DNA from: Clostridium sp. AM30-24
Lineage (GTDB): Bacteria > Bacillota > Clostridia > Lachnospirales > Lachnospiraceae
Assembly: GCF_003480435.1 (NCBI RefSeq)
Contig: NZ_QUJB01000030.1
Span: 1 to 22,104 of the forward strand
Direction of reading: 5' to 3'
Length of the DNA stretch: 22,104 nt
Shown here: positions 7,004 through 16,383 of the stretch, one piece after another
How positions within the stretch are numbered: position 1 is the stretch's first letter
How the letters are laid out: each line of letters opens with the position of its first letter
Notes under the pieces: model-generated
The model's database searches: none
Told to the model about the DNA's origin: nothing
Seen by the model: the letters and a program-made list of their open reading frames with translations, nothing else
Position numbers and translations under genes: made by a program

Positions 7004-7936
7004 ATGAACTACGAAGAATTCTGTGCCGCACTGCAGGAAGAGCTTTTTAACAGACTGGATACCGACTATTCGGTCCACAGGGAACGTGTCCTGAAAAATA
7101 ACGGAGTTGTGCTCGATTCCCTGACGCTGCTAAGATCCGGAAAGCACTGTTCCCCTGTGATCTCGCTGGAGATGCTTTACGAACAGTTTGAAAAGGGCCG
7201 GTCTCTGGCGGAACTCTGTGAATATATGATATCCGTCACCGATACAGACCTGCCTCTTTCAGTCACAAATCTCACTTCACTGAACAACTTTGAAGATTTC
7301 CGTGACTGTATCGTCTGGCGGCTGATCTCCCGCGATAAAAATGAGGAACTGTTAAAAACCGTCCCCTGGATCCCTTATCTGGACCTTGCGATCATCTTCT
7401 CCCTGATGATCCAGTCCGAGGGTGAAACGCAGATCAGTTCTATCATAACAAGCGCAGTATCCGCCTCCTGGCACATGACAGCGGAAGATCTTTTTACCCT
7501 TGCGAGTGAAAACACTCCACGGATCTTTCCTGCGAATTTCCGCCGTCTTGAGGACGTGATCGAGGAATATTTTCCGGGAGCTGCAGACTTTGTCCCGGAG
7601 GATTGTCCTGTCCCGACACTCTATGTCCTCACAAACGATTTTGCCCACAATGGCGCGGCCTGCGTCCTCTATCCGGATAAATTAAAGGACCTCGCAGACC
7701 GGTTTGGAAGCGATCTTCTCATCCTTCCATCCAGTATCCACGAGGTCCTGATCGTCGCAGACTCAGAAACTTTTACAGAACACGATTATCAGGTTTTCCG
7801 CAATACGATTAAAAATGTCAACTGTGAATCGGTTCCGCCGGAGGACTTTCTCTCCGATCATCTGTACCGCTATTGCCGGGAAACAGACAGACTGCAGATC
7901 TTTACAAAATCCCCTGCAGTCCAGACAGCTGTTTAA
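7004..7936 (+). CDS. DUF5688-like protein of unknown function
   Basis: A 310-residue soluble protein with no signal peptide or membrane segment. The opening (MNYEEFCAALQEEL, a KNNGVVLDSLTL stretch near 31, and ISLEMLYEQFEKG near 53) resembles the DUF5688 family that I know from Lachnospiraceae and relatives. The C-terminal half contains PTLYVLTNDFAHNGAACVLYP and LLILPSSIHEVL, a pattern recalled from the same family. No catalytic motif is recognised. AGGAGGT lies eight bases before the chosen ATG; an earlier ATG at 6997 is too close to it and is in another frame. The gene has its own promoter and ends stop-on-stop against the exporter gene on the other strand. Confidence 0.7.
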   Translation: MNYEEFCAALQEELFNRLDTDYSVHRERVLKNNGVVLDSLTLLRSGKHCSPVISLEMLYEQFEKGRSLAELCEYMISVTDTDLPLSVTNLTSLNNFEDFRDCIVWRLISRDKNEELLKTVPWIPYLDLAIIFSLMIQSEGETQISSIITSAVSASWHMTAEDLFTLASENTPRIFPANFRRLEDVIEEYFPGAADFVPEDCPVPTLYVLTNDFAHNGAACVLYPDKLKDLADRFGSDLLILPSSIHEVLIVADSETFTEHDYQVFRNTIKNVNCESVPPEDFLSDHLYRYCRETDRLQIFTKSPAVQTAV

Positions 7937-8379
7937 TTTCGTCTCGCATGACTTCCCTCATGATAGAGATGCACAAGATTCACAACGGAATCCGTAATAA
8001 AGATCGCCAGTGCAATCGCGCCGGCCGTATGAAGTGTCACGACCAGATAGCGCATGGACAATGCCTGATCTCCCTGGATCAGATAATATACAGTCCGGTA
8101 AATTCCGGCTCCCGGCACCGACGGAAGAATTCCTGCGATCAGAAACACCGTAACCGGCGCCTTCTTGATTCTGGCCAGAATATGACTCAGAAACGCTACC
8201 GCGAGGATCGAAAAGAATGCGGCCTGAAGTGTTGAATGAGTCAGATTATTGATCACTAAATATGCCCACCAGGCAAATCCGCCGGAAAAAGCCGCGTACG
8301 GAAGGAACTTTTTCGGAGTCTCCGTCAGAATGGAGAACATCGCGACCGCCCAGAACGCGCTGAATACCTGTATGATCAT
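7933..8379 (-). CDS. Threonine/serine exporter subunit, YjjB-type (ThrE C-terminal part)
   Basis: A 148-residue integral membrane protein with about four hydrophobic segments (roughly 3-20, 27-45, 52-68 and 75-95, then a further one near 112-135) and the PSVPGAGIYR signature of the ThrE_2/YjjB family. With the upstream YjjP-type protein it makes the split form of the ThrE exporter, which in other bacteria exports threonine/serine or succinate; the substrate here is unknown. The ATG forms an ATGA overlap with the stop of the upstream gene, and AAGGAGG lies seven bases before it. The stop shares the TTAA at 7933-7936 with the convergent gene. Confidence 0.85.
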   Translation of the reverse strand: MIIQVFSAFWAVAMFSILTETPKKFLPYAAFSGGFAWWAYLVINNLTHSTLQAAFFSILAVAFLSHILARIKKAPVTVFLIAGILPSVPGAGIYRTVYYLIQGDQALSMRYLVVTLHTAGAIALAIFITDSVVNLVHLYHEGSHARRN

Positions 8380-9152
8380 AAGAGTCCTCCTTCCATGCTG
8401 CGGACCACGAGGAGTCCGGCACCAACTCCAAAGGCTACCGCCAGACCTACAACGATTGCCTCCAGGATCCTGGCAGAACCAGCTGCGTAATCACCGTTTA
8501 ATGTATCGCGGATCGCCGTTGTAAACGTCACACCCGGAACAAGCGGCATGACAGCGCTGACAATGATCGTATCCGAATTCAGCCCCGGATAGGAATGGCA
8601 GATCGTCATGGCGGAAAATGCCAGAACAAACGCTCCAAATGCGTTGAAACAGAAATCGTTGAATTTCAGGGCTTTGCCGATCCATGCCGCAGCCGCCAGA
8701 CACATACCGACTACTGCTGCCGCCAGAAAGTCTCCCAGTGAACCTCCGAACATGGGAGCAAAGAAAGCCGACACGCCTATATATCCCAGCCCCTGTGTCA
8801 GTCCGTCATACAGGACCGCTTTCGGTGACTGGATCTCCTTCAGCTCCTTTAGCGCCTCCTCCACGGTGATCTTTCCCTCACAAAAATGACGCGATACATC
8901 ATTCACCTGACAGATCCGGTTGATACTGGTGCATCTGGCTGAAACACGCTTGACGCGGGTCAGCGGTTCCTTATTCGGATCACTCAATGTGACGAAGATT
9001 CCCGTTCCATATACGATCGTCTCCGTCTGCTCATACTCTGAGCGTTTCAGCATGTGGTTCATGGTGTCTTCCACCCTGTAGATCTCTGCTCCACTGACCA
9101 ACATGAGCTCCCCCGCCAGCACTACGGCCTCTAACAGCGTTTTTTCATTCAT
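8376..9152 (-). CDS. Threonine/serine exporter subunit, YjjP-type (ThrE N-terminal part)
   Basis: A 258-residue protein. The first about 115 residues are soluble, with the family signature SGAEIYRVEDTM near 20-31. About five hydrophobic segments follow from about residue 116 to the end, including a PLVPGVTFTTAIRDTLNGD loop near 205-225. This is the ThrE/YjjP (PF06738) layout. It acts with the downstream YjjB-type subunit (4-base overlap). AAGGGG sits six bases before the ATG. No clear promoter is seen in 9153-9273; the expression signal may be weak or may come from readthrough of feoB. Confidence 0.87.
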   Translation of the reverse strand: MNEKTLLEAVVLAGELMLVSGAEIYRVEDTMNHMLKRSEYEQTETIVYGTGIFVTLSDPNKEPLTRVKRVSARCTSINRICQVNDVSRHFCEGKITVEEALKELKEIQSPKAVLYDGLTQGLGYIGVSAFFAPMFGGSLGDFLAAAVVGMCLAAAAWIGKALKFNDFCFNAFGAFVLAFSAMTICHSYPGLNSDTIIVSAVMPLVPGVTFTTAIRDTLNGDYAAGSARILEAIVVGLAVAFGVGAGLLVVRSMEGGLL

Positions 9153-9273
9153 TTGTTACCCCTTTTAACCCCTCTTATCTTTGATGACTACTTCCGCAAC
9201 GGTTCCGTACCTTCCCTGTTGCGAAAAAACATCCCTTTAGACCGGCTGATCCGATGAAATTTTTGTTTTCAGA

Positions 9274-11271
9274 TCAGAAGAGACGGCTTCCGATCTGAAA
9301 AACCAGAAATGCCGCAGACCACGCAAGCGCAAGCTGGAACAGGACCATCCCCAGGGTCCATCTCCAGGATCGTGTTTCTCTTTTAATCGTGGCGATCGTA
9401 GCAATACACGGTGTATAGAGAAGGCAGAATACCATGAGCGCATAGGCGTTCACTGCCGTGAATCCCGTTTTTCCAAGGATTCCGGAGAGTTCTGCCATTC
9501 CTGCTGCCGAGTTGATGTTTCCGATTCCGTAGAGTACAGACATGCTGGAAACAACAACCTCCTTTGCGGAAATTCCGGAGATCAGCGCTACCGCGATCTG
9601 CCAGTCTCCAAGTCCCACCGGTCTTAATACCGGAACAAGGATCTGACCGAATTTTGCGGCAAAGCTGTCCGCAACATCAGAAATAAAACCATTCGGACCT
9701 ACATTCATGACAAACCAGAGAATGATCGACGCAAGGAAGATCGTTGTTCCCGCCTTTGTCAGGTAATCTTTTACCTTCTCCCAGACGTAGATCGCCACAG
9801 TTCTAAGGTTTGGGATCTTATATTCCGGAAGCTCGATCAAAAGAGCATTCTCTGTTTTGCTGTCCGTCGTTTTATGTATGATCAGCGCAATGATGATCGC
9901 CATGGCAACGCCCACGAGATAAAGGGAATATGCCACCAACATTGCCGAATCCGGGAAAAACATGTCCGCCAAAAGTACATAGATCGTCAGTCTTGCGGAA
10001 CAGGACATAAACGGTGTTATGAGAATCGTTTTTAAGCGGTCTTTCTGATTTTCCAATGCTCTGGTTGCCATAATTGCCGGAACCGTACAGCCGAACCCAA
10101 GAAGCATGGGCAGGAACGCACGTCCGGAAAGTCCTACCATGCCCATCGTCTCATTCATGACATAGGCGACCCTTGCCATATATCCGCTGTCCTCGAGAAA
10201 GGCCAGTGCAAGAAAGAGAATAAAAATATTCGGGAGAAACGTTAAGATTCCACCGACTCCTGCCAGAACGCCGTCAACGATCAGGGAGATCACCCAGTCA
10301 GAAGCACCGCCCGCCTGAAGTGCAGCGAGAACGCCCGCAGATAAGAGATCCAGTCCCTGTTCAAAATATCCCTTTAAGAAATCACCGACCGTAAAGGTCA
10401 GGAAAAATACAAATGCCATGATTCCGAAAAATACCGGAATTCCAAGGATCGGATGCGTCAATATCTTATCCACACGATCTGTCATCTGTGATTTTTCTTC
10501 CTTGTTAAAAAGGCACTCCTTGACAACCGATTCCACATAGTTGTACTTTTCATTGATGATCTCTTTTTCAAAGCTTCTCGGAACAATATTTCCAAGATCG
10601 ATCGGATGATCCTTCATGACTTCTTTATCATATTCAAGCATCTTGATCGCATGCCAGCGCAGATTTGTGAGGTCCGGATATTTTTTCCGGAGCAGGTCTT
10701 CAACCCGCTGGATCCTGTCCTCATTCTCCCTGTCATAATGGACGATCACGCCCTGCGGACCTTCCTCATAGTGATGTACGACCGCATGCATCAGCACATC
10801 CAGTCCCGTCCGCTTTCTGGCGGAAACCGGAACGACCGGAATCTCCCCTAACATCTCCGGAAGTCTGTGAAGGTCGATCTCCATTCCGCGCTCCTCGATA
10901 ATATCCATCATATTGAGCGCCAGAATGACTGGTTTTTTCAGTTCCAAAAGCTGCAGCGTCAGATAAAGGTTTCTCTCCAGAGATGACGCATCCACGACAT
11001 TGATGATCACATCCACATCATCTTCCTCGATACACCGTCTTGTAACGAGCTCCTCCATCGTATAGGAAGTCAGGCTGTAAATTCCGGGCGTGTCGATCAC
11101 ATGGATCTTTCTTCCCTTGTAACTTGTCTCCCCTTCCATTCTCTCGACGGTAACACCGGGCCAGTTGGCAACCTTTAACTTTGCTCCGGTAAATGCGTTA
11201 AACAGTGTGGTCTTTCCGCAGTTTGGGTTTCCAACAAAGCAGACTGTGATCGGTCTCTCTTCTGTGCTCAT
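9274..11271 (-). CDS. feoB: Ferrous iron transport protein B
   Basis: The Fe(II) permease of the inner membrane, 665 residues. The N-terminal GTPase domain has G1 GNPNCGKT (14-21), G3 DTPG (60-63) and G4 NMMD (120-123). A helical linker leads to a C-terminal membrane domain (from about 280) with two Gate repeats. Their cysteine motifs are seen as GCTVPAIMATRALENQKDR and LLYTPCIATIATIKRETRS. It overlaps feoA by the four bases ATGA and is co-transcribed from the promoter before feoA. A 9-pair hairpin around the stop codon (9246-9277) has a T run only about 15 bases later, so termination there is uncertain. No feoC is visible. Confidence 0.96.
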   Translation of the reverse strand: MSTEERPITVCFVGNPNCGKTTLFNAFTGAKLKVANWPGVTVERMEGETSYKGRKIHVIDTPGIYSLTSYTMEELVTRRCIEEDDVDVIINVVDASSLERNLYLTLQLLELKKPVILALNMMDIIEERGMEIDLHRLPEMLGEIPVVPVSARKRTGLDVLMHAVVHHYEEGPQGVIVHYDRENEDRIQRVEDLLRKKYPDLTNLRWHAIKMLEYDKEVMKDHPIDLGNIVPRSFEKEIINEKYNYVESVVKECLFNKEEKSQMTDRVDKILTHPILGIPVFFGIMAFVFFLTFTVGDFLKGYFEQGLDLLSAGVLAALQAGGASDWVISLIVDGVLAGVGGILTFLPNIFILFLALAFLEDSGYMARVAYVMNETMGMVGLSGRAFLPMLLGFGCTVPAIMATRALENQKDRLKTILITPFMSCSARLTIYVLLADMFFPDSAMLVAYSLYLVGVAMAIIIALIIHKTTDSKTENALLIELPEYKIPNLRTVAIYVWEKVKDYLTKAGTTIFLASIILWFVMNVGPNGFISDVADSFAAKFGQILVPVLRPVGLGDWQIAVALISGISAKEVVVSSMSVLYGIGNINSAAGMAELSGILGKTGFTAVNAYALMVFCLLYTPCIATIATIKRETRSWRWTLGMVLFQLALAWSAAFLVFQIGSRLF

Positions 11272-11498
11272 GATACTGCCTCCTCTTTTATATCGATTCC
11301 ACCTGTGATTCTTCTTCCAAGTGCGAGGCGTGTCCCGCGGACCTTGATGATCATCGTTCCGCTTTTTTTCTTGTTCATCACGAGAAGGCGCGTATTCTCA
11401 TTTACACCAAGCGCCTCCAGACGCCGGTTGATCGCATCGTCCACGTGGACCGATTCGACCAGATACGTCGCACCAATATTTCCTTCATATAATTTCAT
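11268..11498 (-). CDS. feoA: Ferrous iron transport protein A
   Basis: A small SH3-fold cytosolic protein needed for FeoB function. The chosen start ATG 11496-11498 gives 76 residues (MKLYEGNIGATYLV), the usual FeoA length, with GAAGGA about ten bases upstream. The frame stays open 16 codons further upstream, but no ribosome binding site supports that. Family features are RRLEALGVNENT in the middle and the C-terminal RGTRLALGRRIT. First gene of feoAB. Confidence 0.9.
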   Translation of the reverse strand: MKLYEGNIGATYLVESVHVDDAINRRLEALGVNENTRLLVMNKKKSGTMIIKVRGTRLALGRRITGGIDIKEEAVS

Positions 11499-11554
11499 CC
11501 TGTGTCCATCCTTCACTATCATAATCGACAGAACTGGCTCTGTCATCTGGAAAT

Positions 11555-11583
11555 ATTGTATTCTTATTGAAAATAATTGTCAA
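11555..11583 (-). promoter_or_regulatory. Promoter of feoAB
   Basis: On the minus strand a perfect TTGACA (11578-11583), 17 bases, TACAAT (11555-11560), followed by a leader of about 50 bases. Confidence 0.75.
11568..11582 (-). promoter_or_regulatory. Fur-like box on the feoAB promoter
   Basis: TGACAATTATTTTCA on the minus strand fits the 7-1-7 Fur pattern TGATAAT-N-ATTATCA with two mismatches. It covers the end of the -35 box and much of the spacer. Iron-dependent repression of feoAB is inferred. Confidence 0.65.
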
Positions 11584-11631
11584 TAAGTGTATCCCGGTAC
11601 ATTCGTCCGTCCGGTGCGGTCATGTCACTGT

Positions 11632-13617
11632 TCACGCCCAATCAAGCATCATCTGTTTCACTTCCCGCATCCGGTCACGCAGCTTTGCTGCCTCTTCGAA
11701 ATTCAGCTCTGCGGCAGCCTGACGCATCTTCTTTGTCAGCTCTTTCGCGAGCTTCTCCAATTCTCTTGCGTCCATGGACTCCGGATCTTTTCTGAATTCT
11801 TCGTCGGATGTGCTTGCGGCCTTGGAGATCGCGATCAGATCACGGACCGCTTTTTTAATAGTCTGAGGTGTGATTCCATGTTCCTCATTGTATTTCTGCT
11901 GGATTTCACGTCGACGGTTTGTCTCATCGATAGCGGCACGCATGGAGTCTGTGATCGTATCCGCGTACATGATCACATGACCTTCTGAGTTTCGCGCAGC
12001 ACGACCAATGGTCTGGATCAGGGACGTCTCTGAACGAAGGAATCCCTCCTTATCCGCATCAAGGATCGCCACAAGCGTGATCTCCGGAATATCAAGTCCC
12101 TCTCTGAGGAGGTTGATTCCCACGAGAACGTCAAAGACATCCAGACGCATATCACGGATGATCTCAGCTCGCTCCAGTGTATCGATATCAGAGTGCAGAT
12201 ATTTCACACGGATCCCAGCCTCCCTGATATAGTCTGTCAAATCCTCTGCCATCCGCTTTGTGAGTGTCGTGATCAGGACCTTATTGTGTTTTTCCACTTC
12301 TTTATTGATCTCACCCACAAGGTCATCGATCTGGCCTTCTACCGGACGCACAGAGATCTCCGGATCCAGAAGTCCTGTCGGACGGATGATCTGTTCTACC
12401 CGGAGAAGTTCATGTTCCGCTTCGTAAGTGGACGGGGTCGCAGACACAAACATCATCTGATTGATATGGGTCTCAAACTCCTCAAAATTCAGAGGGCGGT
12501 TGTCAAGGGCCGACGGCAGGCGGAATCCATAATCTACCAGTGTCTTCTTTCTCGAACGGTCACCGAAGTACATACCACGGACCTGCGGCAGTGTAATATG
12601 AGACTCATCCACAATGATCAGAAAATCATCCGGAAAATAGTCAAGCAGCGTACACGGCGGCTGTCCCGGTGCAGATCCCACAAGATGGCGTGAATAATTC
12701 TCGATTCCGGAACAGAAACCGGTCTCTCTCATCATCTCCACATCAAAATTGGTACGTTCCGCGATCCGCTGTGCCTCCAGAAGCTTGTCTTCACTCTTAA
12801 AGAATGTCACCTGCTCTTTCATCTCAGCAAGGATATTTTCCGTCGCTCGCATCATCTTTTCCTTCGGCACAACATAGTGGGAAGCCGGGAAGATCGCCAC
12901 ATGTTCCAACTGCGCTTTCACCTCTCCGGTCAGCGCCTCGATCTCCATGATCCGGTCGACCTCATCCCCAAAAAATTCGATCCGGTATGCCTCGCTTCCG
13001 GAATAGGCAGGGAAGATTTCCAGCACATCCCCCCGCACACGGAAGCTTCCCCGCTTAAAGTCCATCTCATTTCTCGTATACTGGATATCGATCAGCTTAT
13101 GGATCACCTCATCCCGGTCTTTCTCCATTCCGGGACGCAGAGAGATCACCATGTTCTTATAATCGATCGGGCTTCCCAATCCATAAATACAGGATACGGA
13201 TGCCACGATGATCACATCGTTCCGCTCCGACAGAGCCGCTGTTGCTGAGTGACGTAATTTATCGATCTCATCATTGATCGCCGAATCCTTTTCAATATAA
13301 GTATCCGTCGACGGTACATACGCCTCCGGCTGGTAGTAGTCGTAATAGGAGACAAAATATTCCACTGCATTATTTGGAAAGAACTCCTTCATCTCCGAAT
13401 AAAGCTGGGCCGCCAGTGTCTTATTGTGAGCGATCACCAGAGCCGGTTTATTCAGCTGCTGGATCACATTCGCCATCGTAAACGTCTTACCGGATCCGGT
13501 TACGCCCAGCAGTGTCTCAAACTGATTTCCCTCTTTAAATCCCTTCACCAGCTGCTCGATCGCCTGCGGCTGATCGCCGGTCGGCTGATATTCTGATACT
13601 AATTCAAAGTGATCCAT
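11632..13617 (-). CDS. uvrB: UvrABC system protein B
   Basis: The damage-verifying helicase-like subunit of nucleotide excision repair; it loads with UvrA and recruits UvrC. The 661-residue length is usual. Walker A is GVTGSGKT (38-45), the damage-probing beta-hairpin is [21 protein letters not shown] near 91-111, Walker B is the VDESH region near 338, helicase motif VI is QTIGRAARN near 540, and the C-terminal UVR domain is [21 protein letters not shown] lies just before the ATG at 13617. It is monocistronic: feoA has its own promoter after it and bioA has a terminator before it. I see no LexA box in its upstream region. Confidence 0.97.
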   Translation of the reverse strand: MDHFELVSEYQPTGDQPQAIEQLVKGFKEGNQFETLLGVTGSGKTFTMANVIQQLNKPALVIAHNKTLAAQLYSEMKEFFPNNAVEYFVSYYDYYQPEAYVPSTDTYIEKDSAINDEIDKLRHSATAALSERNDVIIVASVSCIYGLGSPIDYKNMVISLRPGMEKDRDEVIHKLIDIQYTRNEMDFKRGSFRVRGDVLEIFPAYSGSEAYRIEFFGDEVDRIMEIEALTGEVKAQLEHVAIFPASHYVVPKEKMMRATENILAEMKEQVTFFKSEDKLLEAQRIAERTNFDVEMMRETGFCSGIENYSRHLVGSAPGQPPCTLLDYFPDDFLIIVDESHITLPQVRGMYFGDRSRKKTLVDYGFRLPSALDNRPLNFEEFETHINQMMFVSATPSTYEAEHELLRVEQIIRPTGLLDPEISVRPVEGQIDDLVGEINKEVEKHNKVLITTLTKRMAEDLTDYIREAGIRVKYLHSDIDTLERAEIIRDMRLDVFDVLVGINLLREGLDIPEITLVAILDADKEGFLRSETSLIQTIGRAARNSEGHVIMYADTITDSMRAAIDETNRRREIQQKYNEEHGITPQTIKKAVRDLIAISKAASTSDEEFRKDPESMDARELEKLAKELTKKMRQAAAELNFEEAAKLRDRMREVKQMMLDWA

Positions 13618-13641
13618 ATGATTTCTCCTGACCTATCCATG

Positions 13642-13670
13642 ATATTATTAGAAGCAGTGCAAAATCCCAA
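13642..13670 (-). promoter_or_regulatory. Possible promoter of uvrB
   Basis: TTGGGA (13665-13670), 17 bases, TAATAT (13642-13647) on the minus strand, about 25 bases before the uvrB ATG. A 7-pair hairpin (GGCGAAG/CTTCGCC, 13672-13702) lies directly upstream and is of unknown role. Confidence 0.35.
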
Positions 13671-13767
13671 CGGCGAAGCCGATCTGGAATATCTCTTCGC
13701 CTCAGGCTATGAATGTACGGAATCGTTTCATTCTTAGTATATTACCTGTCCAGTATAGCATTCCGAT

Positions 13768-13807
13768 AAAAAAAAGTACAGAGCAAACCGAATGTTTGTT
13801 CTGTACT
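13768..13807 (-). terminator. Rho-independent terminator of the biotin operon
   Basis: A nearly perfect 14-pair stem (AGTACAGA at 13775-13782 pairing with 13800-13807, then CAAAC/GTTTG) with a 5-base loop. On the minus strand it runs straight into eight T (13768-13775). It starts about 10 bases after the bioA stop. Confidence 0.92.
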
Positions 13808-13816
13808 CTATTCATT

Positions 13817-15016
13817 CTATCTCGCAAACCAGTCCTTCATACACTGAAGCACCTGCACAAGTTCTTCCTCCTTGATCACATAAGGCACCATCGCGTAAAG
13901 ATAGTTTAAGAACGGACGGCTGAACACGCCTCTCTTGTAGGCATATTCCTGATATCCTTTCAATACCGCCGGATCGTAGACCTCGACGCAGACACAGCCG
14001 CCCATGATCCGGACTTCGCGGATCCTTGGATCTGTGAATCCTTCCATCTCGCGCCGTGTTACTGCCTCTATCTTCCGGATCTTTTCCATGTAATTCTGTG
14101 TCTCAAACAGTTCGATCGATGCCAGGGCCGCGCTGCACGCCAGCGCATTTCCCATGAATGTCGGTCCATGCATCAGGGCATGTTCCGGGACGTCATCGTA
14201 AAAGCCTTCAAATACTTTCCGATTCGCTATGGTAGCAGCATGCCCGATATATCCGCCAGTCAGTGCCTTCCCGAGAACCAGAATATCCGGGAGTACAAGA
14301 TCCGCCACAAAACGGTTGCCGGTCCGGCCAAATCCGGTCGCAACCTCATCGAAGATCAGAAGTACATCGTACCGGTCGCAAAGCTCCCTTGCCTTTTTTA
14401 AGAACGAAACATCATACATCCGCATGCCTCCAGCTCCCTGCAGCAGCGGTTCCACCAGCATACAGTTCAGCCTGTCATGATACTTTTCAAAGGCCTCCTC
14501 CAGCGCGGCTGTCTCCGTTGGAATATGGACCACATACGGGCTTGTCCCATAAGCCTTCAGCACAAAATGATAGTCCTCATCATCTCCCGCTTCCATCGTC
14601 TTAAACGTGTCTCCATGATAAGCATGTTCCAGAGCCAGGATCATCGTCCGCTTTTCATCTCCCCGGTTCATGTAATACTGCAGTGCCATCTTTAAAGACA
14701 CCTCGACCGCAACACTGCCGGAATCCGAAAAGAAGCAATAGTCCAGATCCCCCGGCAGCCAGGAGGCCAGTTTCTCCGACAGCTTTCTTGCCGGTTCATG
14801 AGTCAGCCCGCCCAACATGACATGGGAAAACTTTTCCACCTGCGAGATGATCGCCTGATTGATGACAGGGTGTTTATACCCGTGGATCACACTCCACCAG
14901 GATGAGACCGAATCGATCATCTTCTGATCCTTTGTATAAAGATATACTCCGTTCGCGTCCACGATCTCATACGGTGCTTTCATTGTTTTTAATTGTTCAT
15001 ATGGATACCAGATCAT
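13817..15016 (-). CDS. bioA: Adenosylmethionine-8-amino-7-oxononanoate aminotransferase
   Basis: PLP-dependent transfer of the amino group of SAM to KAPA to give DAPA in biotin synthesis; cytosolic. The 399 residues are a little shorter than E. coli BioA. BioA signatures are WYPYEQLK at the start, SWWSVIHGYKHP (39-50), SGSVAVEVSLKMALQY (99-114), EHAYHGDT (130-137), FDEVATGFGRTG (222-233) and the PLP lysine Lys250 in VLGKALTGGYIG. These separate it from other class III aminotransferases. AAGGAG lies nine bases before the ATG. It is the last gene of bioY-bioD-bioA, 16 bases after bioD, and ends at a strong terminator. Confidence 0.95.
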   Translation of the reverse strand: MIWYPYEQLKTMKAPYEIVDANGVYLYTKDQKMIDSVSSWWSVIHGYKHPVINQAIISQVEKFSHVMLGGLTHEPARKLSEKLASWLPGDLDYCFFSDSGSVAVEVSLKMALQYYMNRGDEKRTMILALEHAYHGDTFKTMEAGDDEDYHFVLKAYGTSPYVVHIPTETAALEEAFEKYHDRLNCMLVEPLLQGAGGMRMYDVSFLKKARELCDRYDVLLIFDEVATGFGRTGNRFVADLVLPDILVLGKALTGGYIGHAATIANRKVFEGFYDDVPEHALMHGPTFMGNALACSAALASIELFETQNYMEKIRKIEAVTRREMEGFTDPRIREVRIMGGCVCVEVYDPAVLKGYQEYAYKRGVFSRPFLNYLYAMVPYVIKEEELVQVLQCMKDWFAR

Positions 15017-15032
15017 CGTTTTCTTCTCCTTA

Positions 15033-15728
15033 TCATTTTTCCGCGGATTTATACAGCGCCTTTAAATCTTCCGCCTTCATGGAAAGCTCCGTGTCACCAT
15101 CCGCCACGCAGGCAACGACCGGAACTCCCGTATAGGCTTCGCACATGTTCCGGTTGTCTTCATGGAGCATATCGCCCTGTCTGTAATGATTTAAAATAAT
15201 TCCCTTCAGCGCGATTCCCTGCTCTTTGAGATAATACGCAGTCAGCGCCACATCGTTGATCGTCCCGAGTCCGGCATCCGCGATCATAAGACAGCCAAGG
15301 TCACAGGCTTTGACCACCTCCGGCAGGCGGATATCCGCCTCATCGAAGCAAAGCGGACAGAGGATTCCGCCGCTTCCCTCCATCGTTACGTACTCGTACT
15401 CCTCACAAACCTTGTGAAAGCCCTCCAGCACGGCTTCCATCCGGACCGGATTTCCCTCCAGCCGTGATGCCAGATGCGGTGAGACCGCAGTCTCATAGAC
15501 ATACGGACACATCTCCTCCAGCGGCTGGCGGATTCCGGACATATTTTTTACCTGCAGTGCGTCCCCGGGGATCAAACTGCCATCCGGCCGCCTCTCGTTG
15601 CCGCTCATGGCGGCTTTATAGTAGGCCGCATCTGCACCGCTCTCTCTCAGTTTTTTCACGATCAATCCTGTCACATACGTCTTACCAACATCCGTTCCCG
15701 TACCTGTAATGAAAATATTTTTACTCAT
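15033..15728 (-). CDS. bioD: ATP-dependent dethiobiotin synthetase
   Basis: Closes the ureido ring of DAPA with CO2 and ATP to form dethiobiotin. A 231-residue P-loop protein with GTGTDVGKT (9-17), the YYKAAMSG substrate-lysine region (36-43), MEGSGGILCPL near 115-125 and ILNHY near 178. The KPVxxG found in many BioD proteins appears here as KAAMSG. Three bases separate its ATG from the bioY stop, so translation is probably coupled; its own GGGGAG is rather far upstream. Confidence 0.94.
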   Translation of the reverse strand: MSKNIFITGTGTDVGKTYVTGLIVKKLRESGADAAYYKAAMSGNERRPDGSLIPGDALQVKNMSGIRQPLEEMCPYVYETAVSPHLASRLEGNPVRMEAVLEGFHKVCEEYEYVTMEGSGGILCPLCFDEADIRLPEVVKACDLGCLMIADAGLGTINDVALTAYYLKEQGIALKGIILNHYRQGDMLHEDNRNMCEAYTGVPVVACVADGDTELSMKAEDLKALYKSAEK

Positions 15729-15731
15729 ATT

Positions 15732-16289
15732 CTATCCGAGTCTCCCCTCTCTGATCATCGGGATCATTCGTTTTCCGATTGCCGCAGCCAGAAGGCACAG
15801 CACGATATCTCCCGGAACTGCCAGCAAAAAGCAGTATAAAAACAGTGGCCAGAGTCCGATCGGCGTATTGATGACAAAATTACTGATCACATAATAATAG
15901 ACCATACCGAACGCATACACGATAAAGAGTCCGATAAAGTTTGCCGCCAGAAGACGGCTGTAGCCCGGATGGCTCTTCTCATTTGCGATCCGTCCGGTCA
16001 CATAAGCTGCCGCCGCAAATCCGATGATATACCCAAAACTCGGCTGAAAAATATAGCCCGGTCCGCCGCCCTGGGTGAAGATCGGAAGTCCCACAAGTCC
16101 CAGAACAATATAAACCACGACCGCCAGCGCCCCGTTCACAGGACCCAGCAGCAGCCCCGCCAGCATCGTAAATAAAAACTGAAGTGTAAACGGAACCACC
16201 GGAACAGGAACTTTGATAAATGCCCCTACCGCGATCAATGCCACAAACATTGCGCACAGCACAAGGTCTTTCGTTTTCATATGTTTCAA
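15732..16289 (-). CDS. bioY: Biotin transporter BioY (ECF-type substrate-binding membrane protein)
   Basis: Integral membrane S-component for biotin uptake, with about six hydrophobic segments. Family features are VPVPVVPFTLQ near 25-38, VVVYIVLGLVGLPIFTQGGGPGYIFQPSFGYIIGF in the middle, and a C-terminal PGDIV. The start is decided by AGGAGG eight bases before the TTG at 16287-16289, giving 185 residues. A TTG 11 codons further upstream and the ATG at 16278-16280 are poorly placed relative to that site. No ecfA/ecfT genes are adjacent, so it works alone or with a shared energising module. First gene of the BirA-controlled operon. Confidence 0.95.
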   Translation of the reverse strand: MKHMKTKDLVLCAMFVALIAVGAFIKVPVPVVPFTLQFLFTMLAGLLLGPVNGALAVVVYIVLGLVGLPIFTQGGGPGYIFQPSFGYIIGFAAAAYVTGRIANEKSHPGYSRLLAANFIGLFIVYAFGMVYYYVISNFVINTPIGLWPLFLYCFLLAVPGDIVLCLLAAAIGKRMIPMIREGRLG

Positions 16290-16383
16290 AATTATTTCCT
16301 CCTGAATTTTCTGGTTGCTCAAGAAATCTGAAGCATTTCCCTTTTCCTGTACATGCGCATCACTCTTCCGTTCTTTCCATACC

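Noticed and set aside
9192..9231. Inverted repeat CGCAAC/GTTGCG before the exporter genes
   Set aside because: The T run precedes rather than follows the stem on the minus strand, and the stem is short and interrupted; neither a terminator nor an operator could be supported.
9246..9277. Hairpin around the feoB stop codon as a terminator
   Set aside because: The stem is reasonable but its T run is about 15 bases away and the loop is long, so it was not called.
13789..13802. A LexA-like sequence (CGAAT-N4-GTTCT) upstream of uvrB
   Set aside because: It lies inside the loop and stem of the bioA terminator, whose symmetry explains it, and it is more than 170 bases from the uvrB start.
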